Below, piece after piece: positions 1 through 9,382 of a DNA stretch of 64,000 nucleotides. Each line of letters starts with the position of its first letter. Position 1 is the stretch's first letter. A model generated the notes under the pieces. That model was not told the origin of the DNA. It saw only the letters and a program-made list of their open reading frames with translations, and made no database searches. The DNA is from Bacteroidota bacterium. Lineage in GTDB: Bacteria; Bacteroidota; Bacteroidia; Chitinophagales; Chitinophagaceae. The translations under genes were made by a program, and so were the position numbers. The stretch lies in contig JAFAEM010000006.1 in the NCBI GenBank assembly GCA_023424015.1, positions 124,001 through 188,000 on the forward strand, in the 5' to 3' direction.

Positions 1-2
1 AC

Positions 3-377
3 AAGGGAAAAATTTCCGATCCGGACAGGGCCCTAAAGCAAGGCGGCTCCTTTATCATCGACTGGAATGCTCTCGACACCTCGGGTACCGGTAAAGGGTA
101 CCGCCGCAATTTTTTTGACAGGGCCAGTTCGCAATTACGACAGTTTGAGATGCACACGACTGCCCTGAACGCTGGCGCTGTAAGTCATGCGCCGCATACC
201 CATGTGCAGGAAGAAATCGTATTGATATTACGGGGAGATGTAACCATGCATATTGACGGTGCGCTGATTCCTGCTTTACCTGGTGATGTGGTGTTCCTCC
301 CCTCGGGAGTTCCGCATGCACTGAATAATACGGGTGCGGACCAGTGTGAGTATTTTGCTTTTCAATGGAGAAATTAA
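3..377 (+). CDS. Cupin-domain protein, 5' end cut by window edge
   Basis: The reading frame is open from the first bases of the window to the stop at 375-377, so the protein starts outside. The visible C-terminal part is one cupin barrel. Its first motif is H-x-H followed by E-E and a glycine (SHAPHTHVQEE), and its second is PSGVPHALNNTG; these give the usual two His, one Glu and one further His metal ligands. Cupins of this kind bind a metal and act as small enzymes or sugar-sensing proteins; the reaction cannot be told from this fragment. It ends 6 bp before the next gene on the same strand and so probably shares its transcript. An internal ATG at 150 would remove the sequence before the cupin motif and is not the likely start. 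Confidence 0.75.
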   Translation, partial: KGKISDPDRALKQGGSFIIDWNALDTSGTGKGYRRNFFDRASSQLRQFEMHTTALNAGAVSHAPHTHVQEEIVLILRGDVTMHIDGALIPALPGDVVFLPSGVPHALNNTGADQCEYFAFQWRN

Positions 378-383
378 ACGGGT

Positions 384-1886
384 ATGAAAAAAAGTATAGC
401 TGGATTTATCCTGTACCTCTCACTAAGCGGTACAGTCCTTGCGCAAGACAAGCCTATTGGTATTTTCGACGGGCACCGGGATGTGGGAAATCCCTTGTTA
501 AAAGGATCTGCTGTTTATGATCCCAACACACAGGAGTATACGGTCTCAGGTGCCGGCGCGAATATGTGGGCCAGCAATGACCAGTTTCATTTTTTGTACA
601 AAAAGATCAAGGGAGATTTTATTATAAGTGCCACCATACGTTTTATAGGGAAGGGAGTCAACAACCACAGGAAGATCGGCATTATTGCGAGAGACCAGCT
701 TAGCGCCAGCTCCCGGTATGCTGATGCCTGTGTACACGGCGATGATCTCACATCTCTTCAATACAGGGCATCGGACAGTGCCCAGACCGAGCAGGTGATC
801 ATCTCCTCCCACTACCCAACCGATATTCAATTGGAACGAAAAGGAAACCTGTTCAAATTCTCTGCAGCTACATTCGGTGAGAATTATAAATCTGTTTCAA
901 AAGAATTAGAGCTTAATGATGAGTTATATGCCGGGCTTTTTATTTGTTCCCACGAAGACAGCGTGATGGAAAAAGCTGTGTTCAACAATGTACGCATCAT
1001 CATCCCTGCCCCGGCCAACTTTCAACCTTACCGCGATTATTATGGTAGTCACCTTGAAGTGATGGATGTGCATACAGGCCAGAGAAAAATACTTCACAGC
1101 GCACCGAATTCCCTGCAGGCCCCTAACTGGACCAAAGATGGGAAACATCTTGTTTACAATTCCGAGGGATTATTGTATAAATATGACCTGGCCAATGGAG
1201 GTATCGAAAAATTGAATACTGGATTCGCCAATCAAAATAACAATGATCACGTACTTTCTTTTGACGGAAAGCAAATGGCGATCAGCCACCATACGGGTGA
1301 AAAAAGGATTTCTACGTTATATACGTTACCTGTGACAGGTTCCGACAACCCTGTTCAAATTACTTCACCCGATGCAGGGCACTCCTATCTTCATGGCTGG
1401 TCGCCCGATGGGAAAAAGCTTGCTTTCACCGGACAGCGGAATGGACAGTATGATATCTGGACAGTAGATATCCAGACAAAAAAAGAAACGCAATTGACCA
1501 ATACCCCCAGCCTGGATGATTCGCCTGAATATAGTCCGGATGGAAAATGGATCTGGTTCAATTCGGTTCGAACCGGCACGATGAAACTTTGGCGAATGAG
1601 GCCGGATGGCAGCGGCCAGGAACAAGTGACGTATGATGAATACAATGACTGGTTCCCTCATTTTTCACCCGATGGAAAATGGATCGTTTACCTGTCCTAT
1701 CCCAAAGACATCACCCCTACAGATCATCCCTGGTATCAGCTGGTTTATTTGCGGCTCATGCCGGCAAGTGGTGGCGTGCCTAAAACAATTGCCTATGTAT
1801 ACGGCGGACAGGGCACCATCAATGTGCCTTCATGGTCGCCCGATAGTAAGAAGATCGCTTTTATCAGTAATACCCAGTTAAAATAA
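384..1886 (+). CDS. Secreted TolB-like beta-propeller (PD40 repeat) protein
   Basis: The protein has 500 residues and starts with a Sec signal peptide (hydrophobic segment ending in VLAQ near residue 21). Residues of about 25-200 resemble the DUF1349-like beta-sandwich found in carbohydrate-active proteins. Residues of about 215-500 hold WD40-like PD40 repeats of the TolB type, seen as recurring SPDGK blocks (HGWSPDGKKLAF, YSPDGKWIWF, FSPDGKWIVYL, WSPDSKKIAF). No catalytic residues are evident, so a binding or scaffolding role in the periplasm or on the surface is inferred. It sits between a cupin gene and a SASA acetylesterase with gaps under 10 bp, which suggests one operon. It is probably not the TolB of the Tol-Pal system, because no tol genes lie nearby and its N-terminal domain differs. 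Confidence 0.75.
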   Translation: MKKSIAGFILYLSLSGTVLAQDKPIGIFDGHRDVGNPLLKGSAVYDPNTQEYTVSGAGANMWASNDQFHFLYKKIKGDFIISATIRFIGKGVNNHRKIGIIARDQLSASSRYADACVHGDDLTSLQYRASDSAQTEQVIISSHYPTDIQLERKGNLFKFSAATFGENYKSVSKELELNDELYAGLFICSHEDSVMEKAVFNNVRIIIPAPANFQPYRDYYGSHLEVMDVHTGQRKILHSAPNSLQAPNWTKDGKHLVYNSEGLLYKYDLANGGIEKLNTGFANQNNNDHVLSFDGKQMAISHHTGEKRISTLYTLPVTGSDNPVQITSPDAGHSYLHGWSPDGKKLAFTGQRNGQYDIWTVDIQTKKETQLTNTPSLDDSPEYSPDGKWIWFNSVRTGTMKLWRMRPDGSGQEQVTYDEYNDWFPHFSPDGKWIVYLSYPKDITPTDHPWYQLVYLRLMPASGGVPKTIAYVYGGQGTINVPSWSPDSKKIAFISNTQLK

Positions 1887-1894
1887 TCCAAATA

Positions 1895-3820
1895 ATGTTT
1901 AAGATTTCAACCTTAGTAATACTCATTTTGATGTCGGGTGTGTTCCAGGCCCGGAGCCAGGTTGTATTGCCCAGTCTTGTGCGTGATAGTATGATCCTGC
2001 AAAGAGATGCCAAAATAAATATTTGGGGATGGGCATCAAAGGGTGAAAAAATAAACGTGCGATTCAACAACAAAACTTACCGCACCAATACCGGTACAGA
2101 TGGTAAATGGCTGATCTCTCTGCCTGCAATGAAAGCAGGTGGCCCCTATAGCATGGAGATCACGGGCAAAAATAAAATAAAATTAAAAGGCATCCTTATC
2201 GGCGATGTATGGGTATGTGCAGGCCAATCGAATATGGTGCATCAAATGGAATTGCATAGTATCCTGTATGCCGACGATATCGCCCATGCCAACTATCCCG
2301 AGATAAGACATTTTTTTATTCCGACAGTATATAATCTCCAGGGTCCTTCGAAGGACCTGCCGGCGGGTTATTGGAAATCGGCCACTAAAGAGGATATCAA
2401 AAGGTTTTCTGTCGTCTCGTATTTCTTTGCAAAGTCCATTTATCAAAAATACCAGGTACCCATAGGGCTTATCAATGCCAGTGTTGGCGGCACGCCCATA
2501 GAAGCATGGACAAGCGAAGATGGCCTGAAAGATTTTCAAAACATTGTCAATACGATAGAAAAAAACAAGGACACAGCCTACGTCAATGAGCAATACCGCA
2601 TGATGGCTGCAAGAACTGCCAATGCTCCCAAATCAAAGGATCAAGGTATGATGGGCGAAACAAAATGGTATAATCCAGCCTACAAACCAAAGGGCTGGCG
2701 AACGATCAATATTCCCGGGTACTGGGAAGACCAGGGGATAAAAGATCTTAACGGAGTGGTATGGTACAGGCGGGAAATCGATATCCCCGGTTCTATGGTG
2801 GGCAAAGCGGCACGGGTATTCCTCGGGAGAATAATCGATGCAGATATATTATATGTGAACGGTCAGCAGGTAGGCCAGACAACTTATCAATACCCCCAAA
2901 GAAGATACAATATTCCGGCAGGCACTTTAAAGGCTGGCAAAAATATATTCGTAGTGAGAGTGACCAATCAGGCTGGTAAAGGAGGATTCGTCCCCGACAA
3001 ACCGTATTGTCTTTTTGCAGGTAGTGATACCATCGATCTCAAAGGCTATTGGCAATACAAAGTCGGTGAAGTATTTGTACCAGGCGGCGGCTGGACAGGG
3101 TTTAGTGCGCAAAACCAGCCCACATCATTGTACAATGCGATGATAGCGCCGATGATTGATTATACAATTAAGGGATTTCTGTGGTACCAGGGCGAGGCCA
3201 ATACAATAAGGGCGGAAGCATATGCAAAATTGCAGCCTGCCCTGATCCATGACTGGAGAAAAAAATGGAAACAGGGAGAGCTACCCTTCTTTTACGTGCA
3301 GCTTCCCAACTTTATGGATGCCAACTACCTTCCTTCTGAAAGCCAGTGGGCTGTCCTCAGGGAATCTCAAATGAAGTCTTTATCTGTTCCCAATACGGCT
3401 ATGGCAGTTGCGATCGACCTTGGAGAATGGAATGATATACATCCCGACAATAAAAAAGACGTTGGACTAAGACTTGCTCTCGCCGCACGAAAGATTGTAT
3501 ATGGAGAGAATATCGTCTATTCCGGCCCGATATTTAAGTCTTTCAGCATCGAAGGAAATAAAATCATACTCAGTTTTGAACACACGGGCAGCGGCCTGGT
3601 GACGAATGATGGAGAAGAACTCGCCGAATTCGCTATTGCGGGAACGGACAAAAAATTTGTGTGGGGTAATGCTAAGATCGAAAACAACCAGGTGATCGTA
3701 TGGCATGAGGATATAGTCGATCCAAAATATGTCCGCTATGCGTGGGCAGATAACCCGGTCAATCCAAATTTATATAACCGGGAGGGACTACCGGCTTCAC
3801 CATTCAGAACGGATCAGTAG
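1895..3820 (+). CDS. Sialate O-acetylesterase-type (SASA/SGNH) carbohydrate esterase
   Basis: This 641-residue protein has a Sec signal (MFKISTLVILILMSG to about residue 22). The SGNH nucleophile block is CAGQSNM near residue 109, the GGTPIEAW block follows near residue 196, and WYQGEANT near residue 430 is the conserved SASA third block. A galactose-binding-like jelly-roll segment is inserted between them (about residues 255-390), as in the long family members that include animal and bacterial sialate 9-O-acetylesterases. In Bacteroidota such enzymes mostly deacetylate hemicellulose side chains. The neighbouring CE1, CE15, GH29 and GH43 genes favour acetyl-xylan or acetylated xyloglucan over sialic acid, which is an inference. 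The gene ends 257 bp before the next gene, so it is probably last in the first transcript. Confidence 0.85.
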   Translation: MFKISTLVILILMSGVFQARSQVVLPSLVRDSMILQRDAKINIWGWASKGEKINVRFNNKTYRTNTGTDGKWLISLPAMKAGGPYSMEITGKNKIKLKGILIGDVWVCAGQSNMVHQMELHSILYADDIAHANYPEIRHFFIPTVYNLQGPSKDLPAGYWKSATKEDIKRFSVVSYFFAKSIYQKYQVPIGLINASVGGTPIEAWTSEDGLKDFQNIVNTIEKNKDTAYVNEQYRMMAARTANAPKSKDQGMMGETKWYNPAYKPKGWRTINIPGYWEDQGIKDLNGVVWYRREIDIPGSMVGKAARVFLGRIIDADILYVNGQQVGQTTYQYPQRRYNIPAGTLKAGKNIFVVRVTNQAGKGGFVPDKPYCLFAGSDTIDLKGYWQYKVGEVFVPGGGWTGFSAQNQPTSLYNAMIAPMIDYTIKGFLWYQGEANTIRAEAYAKLQPALIHDWRKKWKQGELPFFYVQLPNFMDANYLPSESQWAVLRESQMKSLSVPNTAMAVAIDLGEWNDIHPDNKKDVGLRLALAARKIVYGENIVYSGPIFKSFSIEGNKIILSFEHTGSGLVTNDGEELAEFAIAGTDKKFVWGNAKIENNQVIVWHEDIVDPKYVRYAWADNPVNPNLYNREGLPASPFRTDQ

Positions 3821-3991
3821 TACTAAGAAAAGGTTCCTTAAGGGATGATCCTGTATAATCAAATTTTTAAGTGTATAAATAACATTTATTGTAAATTTAG
3901 AATAGGGTAAACACCCTGCGTGCGTATTGTGTGACCTTGATTCTTATTTAAATGCCACTGGCGCAACAGTTACTCTGAATTATAGTATAGG

Positions 3992-4036
3992 ATCTGATTC
4001 AGACGTTCAATAACCATTATATAAACCGAATCAGAT
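3992..4036. promoter_or_regulatory. Inverted repeat upstream of the double esterase gene
   Basis: A perfect 9-base inverted repeat, ATCTGATTC (3992-4000) and GAATCAGAT (4028-4036), is separated by 27 AT-rich bases and lies 41 bp before the start codon at 4078. It could be an operator for a dimeric regulator or a leader hairpin. I see no T-tract, so it is not a terminator. The rest of the 257-bp gap shows no clear gene or Bacteroidota -7 box. Confidence 0.35.
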
Positions 4037-4077
4037 ATCGTCAAAATATTGGAACAAGACCTATTAAATGAAAAACA

Positions 4078-6003
4078 ATGAAATCAAAAATCATTTGCCT
4101 TTGTGGAATGATCATGCTTTGCTATGCGACCTCTGCACAAACCCTGATGAGCCAGGCACCTGAGGGATTTGATGTTGTACGGGAAAGTATAGCTCACGGA
4201 AAAATAGACTCCGTAAGTTACAGATCAACGACAGTTGGCAGTACCCGAAAAGTGCTGATCTATACGCCACCTGGATTTTCAAAAAAGAAGAAGTACCCGG
4301 TATTATACTTATTACACGGTATTGGTGGTGACGAAAAAGAATGGCTTAAAGGGGGAAGCCCACAAGTGATCCTGGATAACCTTTATGCCGAAGGAAAATC
4401 CGAGCCGATGATAGTAGTAATGCCCAATGGTCGGGCTATGAAAGATGACCGGGCTATAGGTAACATCTTCGACAGCGCAAAAGTGCAGGCATTTGCCAAC
4501 TTCGAAAAAGACTTACTACTGGACCTGATCCCATTTATAGAGAAAAAATATCCCGTTATGAAGGACAGGGAACATCGCGCCATTGCCGGTCTGTCGATGG
4601 GCGGCGGGCAATCGCTAAATTTTGGCCTTGGCAATCTTGACAAATTTGCCTGGGTTGGTGGTTTCTCCTCAGCACCTAATACAAAAAGTCCTGAAGAACT
4701 TATTCCTGACCCCTCGCGGGCAACAGACATGCTAAAGCTACTTTGGATCTCCTGTGGTGATAACGATCCCTTGCTCAGGTTCAGCCAGCGTACACATGAC
4801 TTCCTGTATGAAAAAAATGTTCCGCATATTTATTATCTCGAACCAGGTGCACATGATTTCAATGTCTGGGAAAATGGCTTATACCAATTCAGCCAGTTAC
4901 TATTCAAACCTGTAGACGCTTCATCATTTTCCAGGTATACCGTACTGGGGGCACCTGCTGCTACCAATGTCAGATCAGCAAAATACCCGCAGATCCTACC
5001 TGATAACCGGGTGGTATTTCGTATCAAGGCACCAGGGGCACAACGGGTACAGGTGGACCTGGGAAGAAAATATGAAATGGCCAAAGACACTGGTGGCTAT
5101 TGGACAGCTATCACTGATTCTATCGGGGAAGGCTTTCATTATTATTCGCTGCTGATTGACGGGGTTGCCCTTGCAGATCCTGCCAGTGAAACATTCTATG
5201 GTATGGGCCGGATGGCAAGCGGTATCGAAATACCTTTTCGGGAAGGTGGTTATTACAAAACAAAAGATGTACCCCATGGGGATGTGAGAATAAAGAGGTA
5301 CTTCTCTACAGTCACTGGTTCATGGCGCCGCATGTATATTTATACACCTCCCGGATATGATATGGAAACAAACACCAGCTACCCGGTTTTATACTTGTTA
5401 CATGGTGGTGGTGAAGATGAGAGAGGATGGGTTGCGCAGGGTAAAACTGAAATTATTATGGATAATCTTATTGCTGATAAAAAAGCACAGCCCATGCTGG
5501 TGGTAATGCTCGATGGCAATATGAGTACGGGCGGCCTTGCTGGTTTTAATGAGAATGTGTTACGCACATTTGAAAACGAGTTATTAAATGCAGCCATACC
5601 CTTTGTTGAAAAAAACTATCGTATTAAAAAAGGTTCGGATAGCAGGGCACTGGCTGGTTTATCTATGGGAGGTCTTCAAACCCTGTATGCAGGAATAAAG
5701 AATACAGAAATGTTTTCTTACCTGGGAGTCTTTAGTTCAGGTTGGTTTGCCAACAGAACCGAACTTTCCGAGCCACAATATACCTTTATGAAAGCGAACG
5801 CGGCTAAGATCAACAGCCAGCTGAAAAGTCTATGGATATCTATGGGAGGCAAGGAAGATATTGCTTACAATAACTGTAAGGTCATGATGTCGAAATTTGA
5901 TGAGATGAATATCCGATATACATATAGTGAATATCCCGGCGGACATACCTGGCCGGTATGGAGAAATAATCTTTTCAACTTTGCACAATTGCTTTTTAAA
6001 TAA
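4078..6003 (+). CDS. Secreted esterase with two tandem CE1/esterase-D-like catalytic domains
   Basis: A Sec signal (to about residue 20, TSAQ) precedes two complete alpha/beta-hydrolase domains. Domain 1 (about 40-285) has LLHGIGGDE, the nucleophile S173 in GLSMGG, an acid candidate in SCGDND and H259 in PGAHD. Domain 2 (about 395-641) repeats the pattern with LLHGGGEDE, S529 in GLSMGG, SMGGKED and H623 in PGGHTW. Between them (about 300-385) is an immunoglobulin-like early-set module of the kind found in enterochelin-esterase-like and feruloyl-esterase proteins. Both domains keep all catalytic residues and even share the ending NFAQLLFK or QFSQLLFK, so an internal duplication is likely. Probable substrates are acetyl or feruloyl esters on arabinoxylan, given the GH43 and CE15 neighbours. 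It starts the second + strand transcript. Confidence 0.85.
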   Translation: MKSKIICLCGMIMLCYATSAQTLMSQAPEGFDVVRESIAHGKIDSVSYRSTTVGSTRKVLIYTPPGFSKKKKYPVLYLLHGIGGDEKEWLKGGSPQVILDNLYAEGKSEPMIVVMPNGRAMKDDRAIGNIFDSAKVQAFANFEKDLLLDLIPFIEKKYPVMKDREHRAIAGLSMGGGQSLNFGLGNLDKFAWVGGFSSAPNTKSPEELIPDPSRATDMLKLLWISCGDNDPLLRFSQRTHDFLYEKNVPHIYYLEPGAHDFNVWENGLYQFSQLLFKPVDASSFSRYTVLGAPAATNVRSAKYPQILPDNRVVFRIKAPGAQRVQVDLGRKYEMAKDTGGYWTAITDSIGEGFHYYSLLIDGVALADPASETFYGMGRMASGIEIPFREGGYYKTKDVPHGDVRIKRYFSTVTGSWRRMYIYTPPGYDMETNTSYPVLYLLHGGGEDERGWVAQGKTEIIMDNLIADKKAQPMLVVMLDGNMSTGGLAGFNENVLRTFENELLNAAIPFVEKNYRIKKGSDSRALAGLSMGGLQTLYAGIKNTEMFSYLGVFSSGWFANRTELSEPQYTFMKANAAKINSQLKSLWISMGGKEDIAYNNCKVMMSKFDEMNIRYTYSEYPGGHTWPVWRNNLFNFAQLLFK

Positions 6004-6041
6004 ATAAATGCCGGGCGACTGGATCATTAAAAGTCAGGATT

Positions 6042-7679
6042 ATGAAAATTAAACTTTCGTTGATCTCATATCTTTTGCTTCCGTTCTTTCTTTTCGGACA
6101 AAAGGATTATCCATCACCCATCAGACCTGGCAATGAACCGGTAGCACCCGGCAAGTTTGAACCCTCCTGGCAGTCACTGAAACAATACAAAGTACCTGAA
6201 TGGTTTCGAGATGCCAAGTTCGGGATTTGGGCACACTGGGGTCCGCAATGCCAGCCAGGCCAGGGGGACTGGTACGCACGCAACATGTATAAACAGGGCA
6301 GTAAAAATTATGAATGGCATTTAAAAAACTATGGTCACCCATCTAAAGCGGGCTTCAAAGACGTAATTAATAGCTGGAAAGCGGAAAAATGGGACCCGGA
6401 GAAACTGGTTAAATTGTACAAACGTGCCGGTGCGCAGTATTTTTTTGCAATGGCCAATCATCACGACAACCTGGATATGTGGGATAGTAAATACCAGCCA
6501 TGGAATACTGTAAAAGTGGGCCCGAAAAAAGATATCCTGGCAGGCTGGGCTGCTGCCGCCAGGAATAACCAGTTACCCTTTGGACTAAGCGTGCATGCCG
6601 CTCATGCATGGCTGTGGTATGAAACCGCGCAACAATCCGATACTTCCGGAGAATATGCCGGTATACCTTATGATGGGGCGCTTAAAGCTGAAGACGGAAA
6701 AGGAACCTGGTGGGATGGACTCGATCCCCAGGATCTGTATGCACAAAACCATCCTTTAAGCGAAGGCAGCAGAAATATCAATGCCATTCATCGCCAGTGG
6801 GAATGGGCCAATGGTGTGGTGACACCCTCCCAGGAGTACGCTGAAAAGTTTTACAACAGAACAATTGACCTGATCAACAAATTCAATCCCGACCTTCTCT
6901 ATTTCGATGATACCGGGCTTCCATTATATCCAATCAGTGATGCAGGTTTGAAAATCGCCTCTCATTTTTACAATTCCAATATGAACCTGCATAACAACAA
7001 GCTTGAAGCAGTTTTGCTTGGTAAAATCCTGACTGCAGAACAAAAAGAGTGCTTAGTGTGGGATGTAGAGCGCGGAGCACCAGATAAAATCCAGGAACTG
7101 GCCTGGCAAACATGCACCTGTATTGGTCACTGGCATTATAGTGACGCTGTTTATGAAAACAACCGGTATAAAACAGCGAAAGATGTCATACATATGCTGG
7201 TGGATGTAGTTAGCAAAAATGGTAACCTTCTACTCAACATCCCTGTTAAAGGCGATGGCAGCATCGACGACAAGGAGATTGCGGTGCTGGAAGGTATTAC
7301 AGCCTGGATGGATATCAATAAAGAAAGTATTTATAGTACCCGTCCATGGAAAGTCTTTGGCGAAGGACCAGCCGCCGATTCAGCCAACCCGATTAATGCA
7401 CAGGGATTTAATGAAGGTAAAATTAAATTCAGCGCAAAAGACATCAGGTATAACAAAAAAGCTGACATAATCTATGCAACTGTCATGGGCGTGCCAAGAG
7501 ACAAGATCTACCTAAAGAGTCTCTCGGCCGCGAATGGCGTGAAAAAAATAAACCGGATAGAACTGTTGGGAAGTAAAGAGAAAATAAACTGGCGTCAAAC
7601 TGCGGATAATGTTCAAATTGATCAACCACGCTCAATCCCAAATGAAATAGCCATCGTGTTCAAAGTGTATCAAAACTAA
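6042..7679 (+). CDS. GH29-family alpha-L-fucosidase
   Basis: The 545-residue protein has a Sec signal (LLLPFFLFGQ near residue 20). The GH29 barrel is recognisable by WFRDAKFGIWAHWGP near residues 55-67 and by NHHDNLDMWDS near residues 139-149. The likely nucleophile Asp is D289 in NPDLLYFDD, the family position after PDLxxF. The glycine-rich NGNLLLNIPVKGDGSI block near residue 395 is also typical. GH29 enzymes release alpha-L-fucose by retaining hydrolysis, usually from xyloglucan, pectin or host glycans. Its stop at 7679 is followed two bases later by the next ATG, so the two are probably translated together. The length fits a catalytic barrel plus a C-terminal beta domain. Confidence 0.88.
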   Translation: MKIKLSLISYLLLPFFLFGQKDYPSPIRPGNEPVAPGKFEPSWQSLKQYKVPEWFRDAKFGIWAHWGPQCQPGQGDWYARNMYKQGSKNYEWHLKNYGHPSKAGFKDVINSWKAEKWDPEKLVKLYKRAGAQYFFAMANHHDNLDMWDSKYQPWNTVKVGPKKDILAGWAAAARNNQLPFGLSVHAAHAWLWYETAQQSDTSGEYAGIPYDGALKAEDGKGTWWDGLDPQDLYAQNHPLSEGSRNINAIHRQWEWANGVVTPSQEYAEKFYNRTIDLINKFNPDLLYFDDTGLPLYPISDAGLKIASHFYNSNMNLHNNKLEAVLLGKILTAEQKECLVWDVERGAPDKIQELAWQTCTCIGHWHYSDAVYENNRYKTAKDVIHMLVDVVSKNGNLLLNIPVKGDGSIDDKEIAVLEGITAWMDINKESIYSTRPWKVFGEGPAADSANPINAQGFNEGKIKFSAKDIRYNKKADIIYATVMGVPRDKIYLKSLSAANGVKKINRIELLGSKEKINWRQTADNVQIDQPRSIPNEIAIVFKVYQN

Positions 7680-7681
7680 AA

Positions 7682-9328
7682 ATGTATTGCAATTATCAGA
7701 TCTTACTCGGTAAGAACAGGCTTGAAACGCATGATAGCCCCTGCGCGCATCCATCGTACAGACTAACTATAGGGTTGGTAGTTTTCACTTTTTTTACGTC
7801 TACGATCCAGGTTATTGCCCAACAACAAAGGGCGTCTAACCCGGTGATCTTTGCAGATGTTCCCGATATGTCGATGATCAGGGTAAACGATACATACTAT
7901 ATGAGCAGTACGACCATGCACTTGAGCCCTGGTGTACCGATCATGAAATCGAAAGACCTGGTTAACTGGCAGATTGTTAATTACGTTTATGACACACTCG
8001 CCGATACTGACGAACTAAATCTTGAGAATGGAAAGAACACTTACGGCAGGGGCTCGTGGGCAAGCTGTCTTCGGTATCACAATGGTGTTTACTATGTCTC
8101 CACTTTTTCACAAACAACGAATAGAACCTATATCTACACCACCAGCAATATTGAAACAGGTCCCTGGCGCCGATCGGATTTTAAACCATCTTACCACGAT
8201 CATACAATTTTCTTTGACGATGATGGCCGGGTTTGTTTAATTTATGGAGCAGGCAGATTGAAACTGGTGGAACTGACAGCCGATGCTTCATCCGTTAAAA
8301 GCACAACAGAGCAGATCATTATCGAGAATGCAAGTGCACCAGCCGGTTCAGATATTGGACTTCAATCCGAAGGCTCGCAATTATTTAAAGTTGATGGAAA
8401 ATATTTCCTGTTCAATATAGTCTGGCCAAAGGGCGGCATGCGTACTGTAATCATCCACAGGGCTGATAAGATCACAGGGCCCTATGAAGGTCGTATTGCA
8501 TTGCAGGATCGGGGTGTGGCCCAGGGCGGACTGATCGATACGCCCGACAAAAAATGGTTCGCCTACCTTTTTCGCGATTATGGATCAGTTGGTCGTATCC
8601 CTTACCTGGTGCCCGTTATTTGGAAGGATGGGTGGCCTGTTTTGGGAACTGATGGGAAAGTGCCTGATACATTAGATCTGCCTGTCAGCACCGGCCTTCA
8701 GCCCGGGATTGTAGCATCCGATGAATTTAACCGGGATAAGACTGCCCCGGCCTTGCCATTGGTGTGGCAATGGAATCACAATCCCGATCACAGGAACTGG
8801 TCGGTAAGAGAAAGAAATGGCTTTTTACGTTTAAGAACAGCAAGGATCGACACATCTTTTCTTTCTGCAAGAAATACTTTAACACAGCGCAGTTTCGGAC
8901 CAGAAAGCTCAGGCATCATATCACTTGATATTTCAAATATGAAAAACGGCGATATGGCCGGCCTGGCCCTGCTTCAGAAGAAATTTGGGTTTGTTGCTAT
9001 TAATTATCAAAATGGCGTGAGATCAATCGTAATGGTCAGCGCTGAATCCGGTACGCCGATAGAAAAACAGCGACTACCCATCACACAAAACAAAGTGTAC
9101 CTTAGAGCAGACTGCAATTTCAGAGATCTCAGAGATGAAGCAAACTTTTATTACAGCCTGGATGGTGAATCATGGAAATCTATTGGCGTGAGCCTGAAGA
9201 TGTCTTATACCTTACCACATTTTATGGGCTATCGCTTTGGCCTGTTCAACTATGCAACACAAAGTGTCGGAGGATTTGTAGACTTCGACTTTTTCCGGGT
9301 GGAAAATAAAATATTGAAACAGCATTAG
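7682..9328 (+). CDS. GH43-like five-bladed propeller glycoside hydrolase (arabinofuranosidase/xylosidase type)
   Basis: The 548-residue product starts with about 27 polar residues before a hydrophobic segment (LTIGLVVFTFFTSTIQVIAQ), an unusually long n-region, so a later non-ATG start is possible. The N-terminal propeller begins NPVIFADVPDMSMIRV, with the GH43 general-base Asp at D59 or D62, and has LQSEGSQLF as the likely acid Glu block. The propeller ends near residue 340, and a beta-sandwich of about 200 residues follows, matching the usual C-terminal GH43 or concanavalin-like domain. Such enzymes remove arabinose or xylose from hemicelluloses. It sits in the middle of a side-chain-cleaving operon. 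The family is fairly sure; the exact substrate is not. Confidence 0.82.
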   Translation: MYCNYQILLGKNRLETHDSPCAHPSYRLTIGLVVFTFFTSTIQVIAQQQRASNPVIFADVPDMSMIRVNDTYYMSSTTMHLSPGVPIMKSKDLVNWQIVNYVYDTLADTDELNLENGKNTYGRGSWASCLRYHNGVYYVSTFSQTTNRTYIYTTSNIETGPWRRSDFKPSYHDHTIFFDDDGRVCLIYGAGRLKLVELTADASSVKSTTEQIIIENASAPAGSDIGLQSEGSQLFKVDGKYFLFNIVWPKGGMRTVIIHRADKITGPYEGRIALQDRGVAQGGLIDTPDKKWFAYLFRDYGSVGRIPYLVPVIWKDGWPVLGTDGKVPDTLDLPVSTGLQPGIVASDEFNRDKTAPALPLVWQWNHNPDHRNWSVRERNGFLRLRTARIDTSFLSARNTLTQRSFGPESSGIISLDISNMKNGDMAGLALLQKKFGFVAINYQNGVRSIVMVSAESGTPIEKQRLPITQNKVYLRADCNFRDLRDEANFYYSLDGESWKSIGVSLKMSYTLPHFMGYRFGLFNYATQSVGGFVDFDFFRVENKILKQH

Positions 9329-9382
9329 AAAATAATTGTAAAAAAGCGGTGTAGTCAAAACTAGCTACTAAACAAAATAGGT

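Noticed and set aside
384..1886. Genuine TolB of the Tol-Pal system
   Set aside because: There are no tolQRA or pal neighbours, and the N-terminal domain is of a different kind.
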